Positions 18,449 to 27,960 are shown, counted from the stretch's first letter. The stretch: DNA of 64,000 nucleotides from Desulfitobacterium sp038181555 (GCF_038181555.1 NZ_JBBWUA010000006.1:83593-147592); one strand, 5' to 3'. Notes: a model not told the origin generated them from the letters alone. Made by a program: numbers and translations.

Positions 18449-19465
18449 CTAATAAATACCCACGATATCGTCAATAGGAATTATGGCAGATTCTTCAATA
18501 CCCTTAACATAGATACTTTTAAATCGATCCTTTCCTTCAGGGGGAAGATGGATGGTTCCCTCAATATCCTTTTGCTCACCCTTTAAAAGGTATCTAACAT
18601 TACAAATCTGTTGAGACTTAATATATTGGCAAAAGGGTCGATCGTAATCACCGATCATTTGCAGGGAAGAAAGAAACTGCCTTTTGCTTATTTGAAAATC
18701 AAGTTCTTCTGCCTCTGGCTGGTTGTCAACAAGTTCTCGGGCAAAATCGGACAACTGCATATAGACATGATCGGCTACACGGCCCAAGGTCTGCTGAAAT
18801 ACGGTGTTTTCTGATAGTAATTTTAAGCCTACGGTTAAGGCATAAATCTCTGCAGAATTCAGAGCCAGAAAAATGGGGTGAACCGGTGATTCATAAGTAT
18901 TGGCCTTGCGTTTCAGCGGGCCAATTTTCATTTCCGTTCCCATAAATTCGAAGCCATCTTGAAGCATTTTCAAGTCGTTATCCAGGTGGCGTGTACTGAT
19001 TTCAAAGTGCTGAGCAATATTTTCTCTTGTTTTACTGCCGGAGTGGAGGTATTTAAGAATTTCCAGAAGGCGTAGGCTTCGATCTTGCGGTTCAAATTTA
19101 TGGACAAACGAGTCGTCTAAATGTAAGTGATGCGTTCGATTGAGGGTTCCAATCAGGAGTCCAAGCTTTGATGCCTGCTTGGCTTTGTCTCCTGGATGGG
19201 AGCGGATACCATTTTCGATATTTTCAACGAAGTTGTCTGGGAATTTCTTAATCATTGACAGCGGTATATCAAGAATCCCTAGTCGCTTAAGTTCGCTAGC
19301 GTTCGTGGTTCCTCCGTAGTATTTTTCAAACCAACTGTGCAGATTTTTTGCTACATCCTCACGTTGCTGTGGTGTTCGTCCAAATTTGGTTTTGCTGGAA
19401 CCTTGGCAAACAGCTTCGTGGATCAATTCTCTCAGGGTGGGCTCTGCCTTGAGATCACTCATCAT
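18449..19465 (-). CDS. HTH/WYL-like transcription regulator
   Basis: 338 aa, RBS GAGGAGATG before the ATG. An HTH_11/DeoR-like helix-turn-helix lies in the middle (about 128-165; SKTRENIAQHFEISTRHLDN), followed by a region with FLALNSAEIYALTVGLKLL, which recalls the segment between HTH and WYL in YafY-like regulators. The N-terminal 120 residues are not recognised. WYL-type regulators often control defence loci, and this gene lies at the island border, but no target site was found. It is divergent from the phosphatase gene, with 113 bases between. Confidence 0.65.
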   Translation of the reverse strand: MMSDLKAEPTLRELIHEAVCQGSSKTKFGRTPQQREDVAKNLHSWFEKYYGGTTNASELKRLGILDIPLSMIKKFPDNFVENIENGIRSHPGDKAKQASKLGLLIGTLNRTHHLHLDDSFVHKFEPQDRSLRLLEILKYLHSGSKTRENIAQHFEISTRHLDNDLKMLQDGFEFMGTEMKIGPLKRKANTYESPVHPIFLALNSAEIYALTVGLKLLSENTVFQQTLGRVADHVYMQLSDFARELVDNQPEAEELDFQISKRQFLSSLQMIGDYDRPFCQYIKSQQICNVRYLLKGEQKDIEGTIHLPPEGKDRFKSIYVKGIEESAIIPIDDIVGIY

Positions 19466-19578
19466 TATTCATCTCCTCTCGTTTATGTAAATATGAAGCT
19501 GGGCTTCATTAAAAAACTTCTCCAATAATTCTAAGATAAGGACATGAGCAACACACTATATAAAAGGAGAGTGAAGAA

Positions 19579-20241
19579 ATGAATGCTTATGTTATCGGTG
19601 ATATCCACGGTTGTTATCACGAATTTAAGCGATTGCTCGGGCGAATCAAACCAGATCTCACAACGGAACGATTGATTCTTTTGGGTGACTACATCGACAG
19701 GGGCACGCAATCCTGGGAGGTGGTCAAGGAAATCATCAGCTTGCTGGAGATGTTTGGAAGGGATCATGTCGTGCCCCTTCGCGGGAATCATGAACAGATG
19801 GCCATCGACTATATTCTATGCAAAGGAAAAAGTTTCCTCTATAACGGAGGAAAAGAAACTATCAAAAGTTTTGCTAGGCACGGCGATTACTTAGGTGACT
19901 ATCTGGAGTTTTTTACAAGCATGCCTTTATATGTGGAGGATGAGAAATTCATCTATGTTCATGGAGGGATTAGGCAGGGGGTAAGCTTGTCCAACCAAAG
20001 CAGTGAAGATATGCTCTGGCTCCGAGATGAGTTTTACGAATATCCCAATACGACAGACAAAACCGTAATCTTCGGTCATACTCCTACTTATTATATCAAT
20101 AAAACAGATCAACCTGCGGAAATATTTAACAATTATGCACTCGATACCGGTTGCGTTTTCGGCGGATATCTTAGTGCGGCTCAAATCTGTAACGGAAAAA
20201 TTGCTCGAGTTTATCAGGTGGAAAAGAAAATAGCGAGCTAA
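19579..20241 (+). CDS. Calcineurin-like (PPP family) metallophosphoesterase
   Basis: 220 aa, RBS AGGAGAG. All metal-site motifs of the PPP family are present in order: GDIHG (7-11), GDYIDRG (37-43), RGNHEQ (about 69-74), and the later His in YVHGGI and FGHTP. Closest in look to bacterial PrpA/PrpE-like serine/threonine phosphatases or diadenosine tetraphosphate hydrolases. Substrate unknown. The next gene begins 30 bases downstream, so the two are probably cotranscribed. Confidence 0.88.
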   Translation: MNAYVIGDIHGCYHEFKRLLGRIKPDLTTERLILLGDYIDRGTQSWEVVKEIISLLEMFGRDHVVPLRGNHEQMAIDYILCKGKSFLYNGGKETIKSFARHGDYLGDYLEFFTSMPLYVEDEKFIYVHGGIRQGVSLSNQSSEDMLWLRDEFYEYPNTTDKTVIFGHTPTYYINKTDQPAEIFNNYALDTGCVFGGYLSAAQICNGKIARVYQVEKKIAS

Positions 20242-20271
20242 GTTGAATTAAGAAATAAGGAGGAAATTCTT

Positions 20272-20850
20272 ATGACTAAGGAATCAGGGAAATCTACTCA
20301 CCAAGTCCAGGGGGAATATTTCTTCATAAAAACGGTTGCAGGGGATATTGAATGCGAAAAGGCGGTTTTTGGCAGTTGGTGTGTCATTGAAGATAAAAAG
20401 TCCCAATTCCAAGTTTTCGCAAAGAGCTTTGAGTATTGCATAGAGGGCATCCGAAAATTCTATGCCCAAGACCTTGGAAGAGAAAATGGAAATGCGAAAT
20501 TTGTTCTGTATACTAGGCAAGGAGAGATCCTCGAGTATTCTGATACCCCCATCTACATGATTGTGAAATACCACGACCCTAAAACTGGCGAAATAACGCT
20601 AACACAGGTTCGCGACTTTGGCCTTAAGTTCGAATTGATGAACGAAGATGAACTTGAAGTAGTTGAAAAGGTACACTACTCAGAAAATACATTGGAGGAA
20701 GCACTTGAAAGATGGTCTGAGAAATTGGGCTTACCTATCTACAAGTTTAATTTCACGACCTCCGATGTGGAAACTGAGAAAGAGACATTGTCGAAAATTA
20801 TGAATGTGGAAAAAGATCGGATAATATGGAAGAGTTTTAGAAACATATAA
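20272..20850 (+). CDS. Hypothetical protein
   Basis: 192 aa, RBS AAGGAGGAAA. Soluble, mixed alpha/beta, no signal peptide, no motif recognised. It has a beta-rich start (KTVAGDIECEKAVFGSWCVI) and an acidic helical end. It follows the PPP phosphatase in the same transcript unit. Confidence 0.6.
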   Translation: MTKESGKSTHQVQGEYFFIKTVAGDIECEKAVFGSWCVIEDKKSQFQVFAKSFEYCIEGIRKFYAQDLGRENGNAKFVLYTRQGEILEYSDTPIYMIVKYHDPKTGEITLTQVRDFGLKFELMNEDELEVVEKVHYSENTLEEALERWSEKLGLPIYKFNFTTSDVETEKETLSKIMNVEKDRIIWKSFRNI

Positions 20851-21188
20851 CACCCTAGTTGGTTAGCGGGTTAAGCCCCGCTTTCCGAATTCGGAAATTA
20901 GTGAAGATCTGGACTGCTCTGTCTGTGAACTATGTTCTGCATGATTTGGGATGGGAGCATGTTAGAGATATAAAATATAATACTAAGGTTTTTAGGTCCT
21001 GCTTTCTAAAAAGATTTTGAGAGCAGGATACTTTATATATTTTATGCAGTTCAATTATTTGTCTGAAGCTTATGTTACGCTTAATTAAGTAAATTAGAAG
21101 GAAAATTCAGATAATTAATAAGATGAAAGAGGTAAAATATAGCAAACAATCGAATTATACAAATAAACTATTAGCAGGAGGATAACTA
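20851..21188. other. Intergenic region with one hairpin
   Basis: 338 bases, A+T-rich in the second half. A hairpin at 20998-21027 (CCTGCTTTC / GAGAGCAGG, one T-G pair) is followed by a weak T-rich tail and could terminate the upstream pair. The remainder shows no ORF with support. The nuclease gene promoter must lie between 21030 and 21170, but I cannot assign it with confidence. Confidence 0.4.
20998..21027 (+). terminator. Terminator-like hairpin
   Basis: Nine-pair stem CCTGCTTTC/GAGAGCAGG around an A+T-rich loop; followed by TACTTTATATATTTT. Confidence 0.45.
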
Positions 21189-22106
21189 ATGCTATATAAA
21201 AATGAACAAAAAAAACGGGGAGAAAAACTTATCCAAGGAGGATTCTTCGGCGATAACGCCGGACATGGTAAGTTTAGGAGAATACCACGTCCTTTTGTTT
21301 TAAAAGACGGCAAAAATAATCTTTACCCTGACGTAAGGGATGATGTCCTTGATTACTTTAAGCAAAATAATATTGTGTGGTGGGGAGGCAAAAGCCCAAC
21401 AGGTCATGTTCTTTCGTCTCAAATTGCCTGTCTTAATCATTTGTTTCCAATTCGTCAAGATAAGGTAGCTGTTCTAAACCTTCTAAAGAGCATAACAGAT
21501 GACTTTATTGATGTTTTCCCTATAGCAGAAAACATGCCGGGATATATTCAATTTGAGGCAGTCGGCGGAGTAACAAATTATTTAAATGAAGGAACTAACA
21601 CTCGTGGAAGTAACTGTACCTCTGTGGACGCCTTGATCTATGCCCTACATAAGAATGGAAAACGATTCTTGATACCAATTGAATGGAAGTATGTTGAAGC
21701 ATATGGCAACGAGGACAAATCTTTGGAAGATAAGGGAAAAAAGCGAAAATCAAGGTACGATCAACTTATTAACCGCAGCCAGTACCTTAACAATAAGACA
21801 CAATCGTGCTGTTGGTATGAGCCGTTCTATCAGCTCATGAGACAAACCTTATGGGCGGAACAAATAATAATTAACCAGGTAAAAGGCTTGGAAGCGGACG
21901 ACTATCTTCACCTTCATGTCATCCCAGATCATAACACACAGTTACTTAATAAAACTTATCCCTATAGCGGCAAAGGCATGGAGGAAACTTGGAGGCAATG
22001 CCTAACCATACCCGACAAGTACAAGATTATCAGTCCCAAACAGCTGTGGAGCAAACAGAATGCAAGCACTCCATTATTTCAATATATCCAACAACGGTAC
22101 TGGTAA
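21189..22106 (+). CDS. PGN_0703-like putative restriction endonuclease
   Basis: 305 aa, RBS GCAGGAGGAT. The stretch HVLSSQIACLNHLFPIRQD is the hallmark of the PGN_0703 family of predicted nucleases. A PD-(D/E)xK-like core is visible: SVDALIYAL at about 146 and IPIEWKYVE at about 164, giving D...ExK. No methylase or specificity subunit lies next to it, so it may act as a stand-alone defence nuclease. It is the first nuclease gene at the left border of the island. Confidence 0.75.
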   Translation: MLYKNEQKKRGEKLIQGGFFGDNAGHGKFRRIPRPFVLKDGKNNLYPDVRDDVLDYFKQNNIVWWGGKSPTGHVLSSQIACLNHLFPIRQDKVAVLNLLKSITDDFIDVFPIAENMPGYIQFEAVGGVTNYLNEGTNTRGSNCTSVDALIYALHKNGKRFLIPIEWKYVEAYGNEDKSLEDKGKKRKSRYDQLINRSQYLNNKTQSCCWYEPFYQLMRQTLWAEQIIINQVKGLEADDYLHLHVIPDHNTQLLNKTYPYSGKGMEETWRQCLTIPDKYKIISPKQLWSKQNASTPLFQYIQQRYW

Positions 22107-22286
22107 TGAAAAGATGATGCGTAGATATTAGGCGTCGGTGGTGTTATCATGAAAGGCGCTTTAAAGCAAATTCCTAGGCTTGCAGTAAGTGCAATTTAAG
22201 TGGTTTTGAAGAAATAATAACGGCGGCGTTTATAAATGTTCAAATAATGTACTTCGGGATATTCCGCAAGGGATGGGAGTTTTATA

Positions 22287-23411
22287 ATGTTGAATGTGTT
22301 TGTATATGGTACGTTGATGAGAGGACAGAGAAATCACAAAAATTATCTTTCTCAATCTGAGTTTATTGGTTGTGGTGAGATTACAGGTTTTGCTATGTAT
22401 GCAGTTAGTTCCTTTCCTGGGATCGTACCTGAAAATGGGGAAAAAGTTAAAGGTGAGGTCTATCAAGTGGATCAAGATACTTTACGTCGGCTTGACTCTC
22501 TCGAAGGAGAAGGAAGCCTGTATCTTAGAAAGCCTGTGGATGTACTAGTAGAAGGGAAACTTCTGCAAGCCTGGATCTATGTCTGGAATCAGGAAGTTAA
22601 AGGAATGCCAAAGTTAGATTATGGTGTTCAACCTTGGCCTGGGGCAAATAAAACGATTAAACTTCCTGTTAACAAACGTTATATTTGGTATGCAAGCTAC
22701 GGTTCGAATCTACTCGAAGAACGTTTTATGCACTATATCCAAGGCGGGGTTTGCCGGTTTAATGGTGTGGAATATAGAGGGTGTTCCGATAAAAGTGCTC
22801 CTTTAGAGGACAGACCCTGTATGATAAATCATGAATTATACTTTGGCAACCGATCCGTCACATGGGAAGGTGGAGGGGTGGCTTTCTTGAATCCCACCCC
22901 CAATGAGCATTCTGATACATGGGGCAGGATGTTCTTGATTACAGCAGAACAATTTGCGGAGGTTCAAGAGCAAGAAGGCGCTTGGTACGATCTAGTTATC
23001 GATCTTGGCGAGGCAGACGGTATTCCGATTGAAACCTTTACCAATTCAAAAATAGTCACTAAAAATGACCCTTCACAAAATTATATTGAGATAATAAGGA
23101 AAGGTCTACATGAAACATATCCTGAAAATTCTGAATGGGAGATAGAGAAGTACTTAGTTGAAAATGGCCTATATTGTGGGGAAAAGATGTTACAGGCGCT
23201 TCATTTTATAAGAAAGAGTCCTCGGCGTTGTAGCGTGTTTGAAATAATGAATATGGTTAGATATAAACTGGAAAAAGCCAAAAGAATAATCGAGCCCTTA
23301 GTGGAGAAAGGGTATATTAAGCAAGATAGCAGGGATACTTCTGGAGAATATGAACCTCAGCAACTTACTACACAGTACCGGCAAAACGCCAGGAGATCGA
23401 CAGGATATTAA
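22287..23411 (+). CDS. Tandem gamma-glutamylcyclotransferase-like protein, probably frameshifted at the 3' end
   Basis: 374 aa as read. Domain 1 (1-120) is AIG2/GGCT-like: FVYGTLMRG and the catalytic-Glu segment RRLDSLEGEG. Domain 2 (about 130-270) has another GGCT-type start, WYASYGSNL, with EVQEQEGAWY. A helical tail ends in a winged-helix-like segment (about 305-350). The last 20 residues differ from the paralogue at 60864-62609. In the -1 frame the text continues as SATYYTVPAKRQEIDRILK, matching the paralogue's YYTVRDRRLAIDNVLN, so one base was probably lost near 23353-23360. GGCT proteins cyclise gamma-glutamyl amines; the real substrate here is unknown. Confidence 0.75.
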   Translation: MLNVFVYGTLMRGQRNHKNYLSQSEFIGCGEITGFAMYAVSSFPGIVPENGEKVKGEVYQVDQDTLRRLDSLEGEGSLYLRKPVDVLVEGKLLQAWIYVWNQEVKGMPKLDYGVQPWPGANKTIKLPVNKRYIWYASYGSNLLEERFMHYIQGGVCRFNGVEYRGCSDKSAPLEDRPCMINHELYFGNRSVTWEGGGVAFLNPTPNEHSDTWGRMFLITAEQFAEVQEQEGAWYDLVIDLGEADGIPIETFTNSKIVTKNDPSQNYIEIIRKGLHETYPENSEWEIEKYLVENGLYCGEKMLQALHFIRKSPRRCSVFEIMNMVRYKLEKAKRIIEPLVEKGYIKQDSRDTSGEYEPQQLTTQYRQNARRSTGY

Positions 23412-23494
23412 AGACAGATGCAGAAGATAAGAAACTTTCTCTAGGCGGCAAGGTCTTTGCCGATGCAGGGAAGGACGAGAAGGTCTTAGCATGC

Positions 23495-23875
23495 GTGAGT
23501 TGTTTAACCTATTATAAAGAAGGGACAGCATTTTGCCGGGAATGCTTACATAGCACTGTTGATCTCGATTTAAAAATAGCAGATGTCATTTTTGAACTTA
23601 ATGTTAAGGGATATCTAACCAGTAATTGTTGTGCAGGACACAGCAAAGAAAGTGTTTCCTATATAAAGTTTAAGGTTGATATGCAGGAAGTAGATGTGCC
23701 AGAAAGTTTTTTCTTGGATCGGCATAACTCTCTAGAGATGATTTCTTATCATAAGGCCAAAGGTATCACGAAGAAGAAAATGGAGCAGACAGTCAGTGAA
23801 ACAGAATATGTGACCTACTGGCTGAGGAGTTTAGAAAAATTGAGGTCTTGGGCTAATGAATTACCTATTAGATAA
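23495..23875 (+). CDS. Hypothetical Cys-rich protein, possibly the 3' part of the preceding gene
   Basis: 126 aa if started at the GTG at 23495, but this start has only a weak RBS. The same frame is open without a stop from 23354 and begins with the displaced tail of the GGCT-like protein, so the segment may be the C-terminal domain of one longer polypeptide. Two Cys pairs near the start (CVSC when read through, FCREC) and a later NCC could bind metal. No family recognised. Supported as coding by its composition and open length only. Confidence 0.5.
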   Translation: MSCLTYYKEGTAFCRECLHSTVDLDLKIADVIFELNVKGYLTSNCCAGHSKESVSYIKFKVDMQEVDVPESFFLDRHNSLEMISYHKAKGITKKKMEQTVSETEYVTYWLRSLEKLRSWANELPIR

Positions 23876-24462
23876 CTGTAACATGGAAAATTGCTGAACC
23901 TACCACACACAACTCACTTGCGTATCCGACTAAAACAGAATTCGACTTAACCTTATCCATATGCTCAAATAAGCTCCACAGCTATCGGCAAATAGAAATA
24001 TCTGCAGGTCGAGAAAGTGGTCAGTGATTCAGAGGCCTTACAAGAGATAAAAGTTGGAAAAGGCAGTGTTTAGAACTTACGGTGTAGAGCAGAATTCGTT
24101 GTTTTGATAGTGATTTCATATGTTGATGAACAATCTGATTTACATGGCCTGTCCCACAATCCATCAATTATGGGACAGGCTTCTATTTTTTGCTGCATTG
24201 TTTGAATTTCTTGCCGCTCTACAGGAACAGGGATTATTACGGCCGATTTTTGCATGCTTTTTTGATCAATGGTAGGAGCATCAAAACCTAAAAAAGGGAT
24301 TGAAATTTTCATTGACCGTGAGAATCAAAGAAATATGTTCCTAATTTTTATAGAATTTTGACGAAATGGAAGGGTTTAGGAAAAGTGCTGGAGAAATAAA
24401 GAAAGTATATTTTGTGTTGTAAGATTATGATGCTTCATGTAACTCACATAAGGAGTGAAGTC
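23876..24462. other. Gene-poor left flank of the defence island
   Basis: 587 bases. The only coding trace is a minus-strand agmatinase-like N-terminal fragment (24212-24312). A TTGACG at 24358-24363 could be a -35 box for the island's first gene, but no convincing -10 follows at the right distance. RBS AAGGAG lies at 24450-24455. Confidence 0.35.
24212..24312 (-). pseudogene. N-terminal remnant of an agmatinase/arginase-family gene
   Basis: The minus strand from 24312 starts ATG and reads MKISIPFLGFDAP, then KSAVIIPVPVE, which is how many clostridial ureohydrolase (arginase/agmatinase family) proteins begin. After about residue 33 the resemblance is lost, and the frame stops 50 codons later. 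About 270 expected residues, including all manganese ligands, are missing. Probably a chromosomal gene truncated when island DNA arrived. Confidence 0.4.
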
Positions 24463-27400
24463 ATGAGAATGGAAGTAGTATCACCAGGAACTAAGAAAAA
24501 GCGTAAGAATATTACATCTAAAAAGACGATTACTCCATTAGATAAGCTTAGAAAAAGGATTCTCCGAGAATTCCCTAAGAAAAAGTTTATTGGAGATATC
24601 ATTATCAATGATTCGGAATATAGTCTCCTCATAGATTACTTCAAGAAAAGATGTCGTTTCATTGCCGAAAATAATATGAGTTCTCTGAATGATCCCATAT
24701 TTGCATCGGCCTTAGTTCAGATTGGCATAAAGTATTATGACGGGAGGTTTTGGGGCCATATCGCTACAGTACTAGGGAAAGAGAGGATAAATGCCAATCT
24801 TCAAGGTCTAATCGGCGAAGTGTTTATTTATACACTTAAAAAACATAATAAGCTCTTACTCGAAAATCGATCAGAAAGAGTCAACAATATCTTAATGCAT
24901 GGATTTGTGTCTGATTACTATGCCAATGAGATGTTTGACTTTTTCTTTAAGTATTACAACATTGATTTGGAGAGGGATCTATCTCGGAATACCACTGAGA
25001 TGATGAACAATCTAGTGGAAATCATTCAGAGGAATGATAACACAGGGAGAACCTATCTTCTTGTTAAACAAACGGCTAATGCCATTAGTACAAATGTTCG
25101 TGGTGGCAAAATACGTATCAGGCGCTACTTAAGGTTAATCGATCGGTGCTTTTGGGAGCAAATTATGCCTGTTAACCCAGTTAATCGCATATCTATCCTT
25201 TTCAACGAGTGGCAGGAGAATTCTCCTGAATTCAAGCTACAAATGGACAGATATAACAACAATCAAGTGAATGGCGGCAAAAGGAGCTTTTCAACCCCTT
25301 ATTTGAAGTGTGATTTTCGTAGGACGCGCTTCAAGCTAATCTTACCATCGCAGCTCATCAAATATGAGTATGACGAGGATGTCGAGTGGAAGATTAAGTG
25401 GCGTGACCAAATTAGAACACGAAAAGTCTTACTGTCTCAAGGGGTCACTGGGTTGAAGACGGAAGAGTCGGAATTGTTTATTGATAATGAAGATATTTTC
25501 AACGAGTTTTCATTTGAACTTATGTCAAGAAATGGGCGTATTAGGTTATTCAAACTAAGGAAAGACGGTATTCGCTTCTTTGACAGAGAAGGTAATCACA
25601 TCAATTCCATCAATCATCTTTCCAAAGGAGAGGTATACTCCTTTACCACAATTGATGAGATTCCACGATCGGATGCCTTGATAGAAATGGAAAGAATAGG
25701 CGACATGATACGCTCCTGTTTTGAGTTTCAATATGGTGATGTCCTTAGATTGCCGGACGGCAAGGCAATCTCGATCGGGAAGAAGCTTGAAGAAGGATTA
25801 TTACAGAGAAAAAGCTTGACAAAAGCTTATGCTTCATACGAAGAAGAAAAACTACCTGTTTTTTCATCACCCCCTACGCTATTACTAAAAATAAATGAAA
25901 AACGGGTAAATGGCACAGTAATCGAAATAAATGGTAATCGGTATCGCTTATTTGATCGGGAGACGACCGTTATTAATTTGGAAGATAGAAGCGGAGAAAC
26001 GGGGTATATTTTAAGACTAGCTGATTATGGATGCGAAGGGAACGGGATTTACACAATTGTCGTGGATGTCCCGAATGACAATACCCACCGAGTTTGGAAG
26101 TATGTTCTGATTAACGGGATAGGGTATGAATTTGAAGAGGCACCTTACATTTTCAAATCAAAAGCGACCATACTCTTTAACGAGAACTTAAAGATCAATG
26201 CATTGGACCATGGTATGGAAAAGAATCCTGACGAGAACTCTTATAACTTTGAGATCACCTCCGATCATGATGAGGTTCGATTCCAACCCTCAGATATCCC
26301 TAACATCTATCTGCATTTCGAGATTCCAGTGCTAAAATGGAAGTTTGATGATGGAAGTTGGAATATTGAAATGCCCTCAGATCTTTGGCATAGTGATTTC
26401 CCTCAAGTCATCTATCTTAAGTATCCAGAAGATAGAATTAAATTAAGTATGGATGAATTACTTGAGGATCAGACCAATGCAATTGAGCAGGCTGTCTCTT
26501 ACCAAAAATCTAAAGCAAAAGGAATCTACGAATGCGACACCACTCGGTTCAAATCCTGGCTGGGTCGAGACAAGATTATGCGAACGGTATTCCTTGAGAC
26601 TCATCACACCCGTATAGAGGTTATGAGAGTTATCACAAGAAGCGTTGTTCTTTCACAGCTGATTAAGGGAGACTATAAAAACGGCGAGTTAATTGGAGAA
26701 TTTGATATTGTGGGCCATGGGCAATATTATGTCGATATTTCTTTAGATCACCCTCACAAGATCATTGCGGAAAAACTCCCAATCCAAAATGGAAAAGTGA
26801 GAATTAAAAGCGACTTGAACAGCGGCCTTTATAAACTTGCAATCTATGAAGATGAACCAGATGACACAGGCTTTGGGATAAGTGAATATTACCTAATTGG
26901 GGAATTTAAGCACAATATCATAAACCCATATAACTTGGAAGGAAAGCATCTTGAGATAAAACATCTCAAAAAGGGTCTTGATAGTATCTTTCAGATGAAT
27001 TTAAGTTGTACGTATGTCATTGCCAATCTTAAAAGAATAAATAATAATGACTTACACGCTTATCAAGGCACCCTTCTGATAAATCGCTTTGGAAGAAGTG
27101 CTATTGCCTATACGGTTAATGTAAAAATTATCAATTTAGATCGCCTTCATTTTATCGAATTAACTTATTTCGATGGCTATGATGATGTCGAGTTTCTCTA
27201 TGATCGTGACAGAAAGATCATCTGTAAAGTTGAGGAAAAGGGACTTCGACGCGCGGTGCGCTATAGAAGATACGAATGCTTGTATCCTGAGGAATATGTT
27301 TATGTCATCGATTTTACGAATGATGTTCCTGAGATCCCGCTACAACCCAAGATTCAGGCAACAGAGCAGAAGGTGATTAATCCTCCTGCACGAGCTTCCA

Positions 27401-27960
27401 AAGAGCAATCAAACTCCGTAGCTATTGAAGAAATGTCATTTACAGCAAGGACATACAATGTACTGAATCGAGCGCGTATCCATACGGCAGGAGATATCCA
27501 AAAACATAGTCCTGAGTCTCTGCGTAGGGTCAGGAATTTGGGCAGGAGGAATATGGAGGAGATAATACAAAAGATGGAGGCACTAGGTTTAAGCTTAAGT
27601 GAGCCATCTCAAGTCGAAGTAGCAACAACATCACAAGCTGAAGTTACTATGACATCTCAAGCTGAAGTTGCGTCGATTTCCCATGCTGAAGTAGCGTCAA
27701 CACCTCAAACTGAAGTTGAATCGACTTATCAACCTAATGAGAAGGATGAGATCTTCGATAGGCGATTATCCGAGATTGGTCTTCCTATGCTCACTGTCAA
27801 TTGCCTTAAGAAAGCAAATGTAGTTTTAATCCGGGATGTACTTGACATAGGAGATAAAGGATTAGGTCGTATCCAAGGTTTCAATAAGAATATGCGCAGT
27901 GAACTTGATGAGAAATTATATAAATTTGGCATAACGATTAATTGGGGGAGATGGAATTGA
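24463..27960 (+). CDS. Large island protein with two C-terminal RNA polymerase alpha-CTD-like domains
   Basis: 1165 aa from the ATG at 24463, chosen for the RBS AAGGAG; the frame is open 17 codons further up. The first 980 residues are not recognised: a basic N-terminus (KKKRKN), helical parts and long beta-rich stretches, no Walker or nuclease motif seen. Residues about 986-1046 are an alpha-CTD-like helix-hairpin-helix domain (ARTYNVLNRARIHTAGDI, RNLGRRNMEEI). A linker of five 8-residue repeats follows (1049-1088). A second such domain is at about 1094-1165 (LTVNCLKKANVVLIRDVL). Domain 1 keeps the counterparts of alpha Arg265, Asn268 and Gly296; domain 2 keeps only the Asn. It overlaps the helicase gene by four bases, so the two products likely act together, perhaps as a DNA-binding partner of the helicase (inference). 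Confidence 0.8.
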   Translation: MRMEVVSPGTKKKRKNITSKKTITPLDKLRKRILREFPKKKFIGDIIINDSEYSLLIDYFKKRCRFIAENNMSSLNDPIFASALVQIGIKYYDGRFWGHIATVLGKERINANLQGLIGEVFIYTLKKHNKLLLENRSERVNNILMHGFVSDYYANEMFDFFFKYYNIDLERDLSRNTTEMMNNLVEIIQRNDNTGRTYLLVKQTANAISTNVRGGKIRIRRYLRLIDRCFWEQIMPVNPVNRISILFNEWQENSPEFKLQMDRYNNNQVNGGKRSFSTPYLKCDFRRTRFKLILPSQLIKYEYDEDVEWKIKWRDQIRTRKVLLSQGVTGLKTEESELFIDNEDIFNEFSFELMSRNGRIRLFKLRKDGIRFFDREGNHINSINHLSKGEVYSFTTIDEIPRSDALIEMERIGDMIRSCFEFQYGDVLRLPDGKAISIGKKLEEGLLQRKSLTKAYASYEEEKLPVFSSPPTLLLKINEKRVNGTVIEINGNRYRLFDRETTVINLEDRSGETGYILRLADYGCEGNGIYTIVVDVPNDNTHRVWKYVLINGIGYEFEEAPYIFKSKATILFNENLKINALDHGMEKNPDENSYNFEITSDHDEVRFQPSDIPNIYLHFEIPVLKWKFDDGSWNIEMPSDLWHSDFPQVIYLKYPEDRIKLSMDELLEDQTNAIEQAVSYQKSKAKGIYECDTTRFKSWLGRDKIMRTVFLETHHTRIEVMRVITRSVVLSQLIKGDYKNGELIGEFDIVGHGQYYVDISLDHPHKIIAEKLPIQNGKVRIKSDLNSGLYKLAIYEDEPDDTGFGISEYYLIGEFKHNIINPYNLEGKHLEIKHLKKGLDSIFQMNLSCTYVIANLKRINNNDLHAYQGTLLINRFGRSAIAYTVNVKIINLDRLHFIELTYFDGYDDVEFLYDRDRKIICKVEEKGLRRAVRYRRYECLYPEEYVYVIDFTNDVPEIPLQPKIQATEQKVINPPARASKEQSNSVAIEEMSFTARTYNVLNRARIHTAGDIQKHSPESLRRVRNLGRRNMEEIIQKMEALGLSLSEPSQVEVATTSQAEVTMTSQAEVASISHAEVASTPQTEVESTYQPNEKDEIFDRRLSEIGLPMLTVNCLKKANVVLIRDVLDIGDKGLGRIQGFNKNMRSELDEKLYKFGITINWGRWN
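27607..27726 (+). repeat. Coding 24-bp tandem repeat, five copies
   Basis: Five in-frame units of 8 codons: SQVEVATT, SQAEVTMT, SQAEVASI, SHAEVAST, PQTEVEST. They form the linker between the two alpha-CTD-like domains. Copies differ at several third positions, so the array is not freshly duplicated, but copy number could vary between strains. Confidence 0.9.

Noticed and set aside
27607..27726. Possible CRISPR or minisatellite array
   Set aside because: The units are contiguous without spacers, keep one reading frame inside a long gene, and encode a linker.
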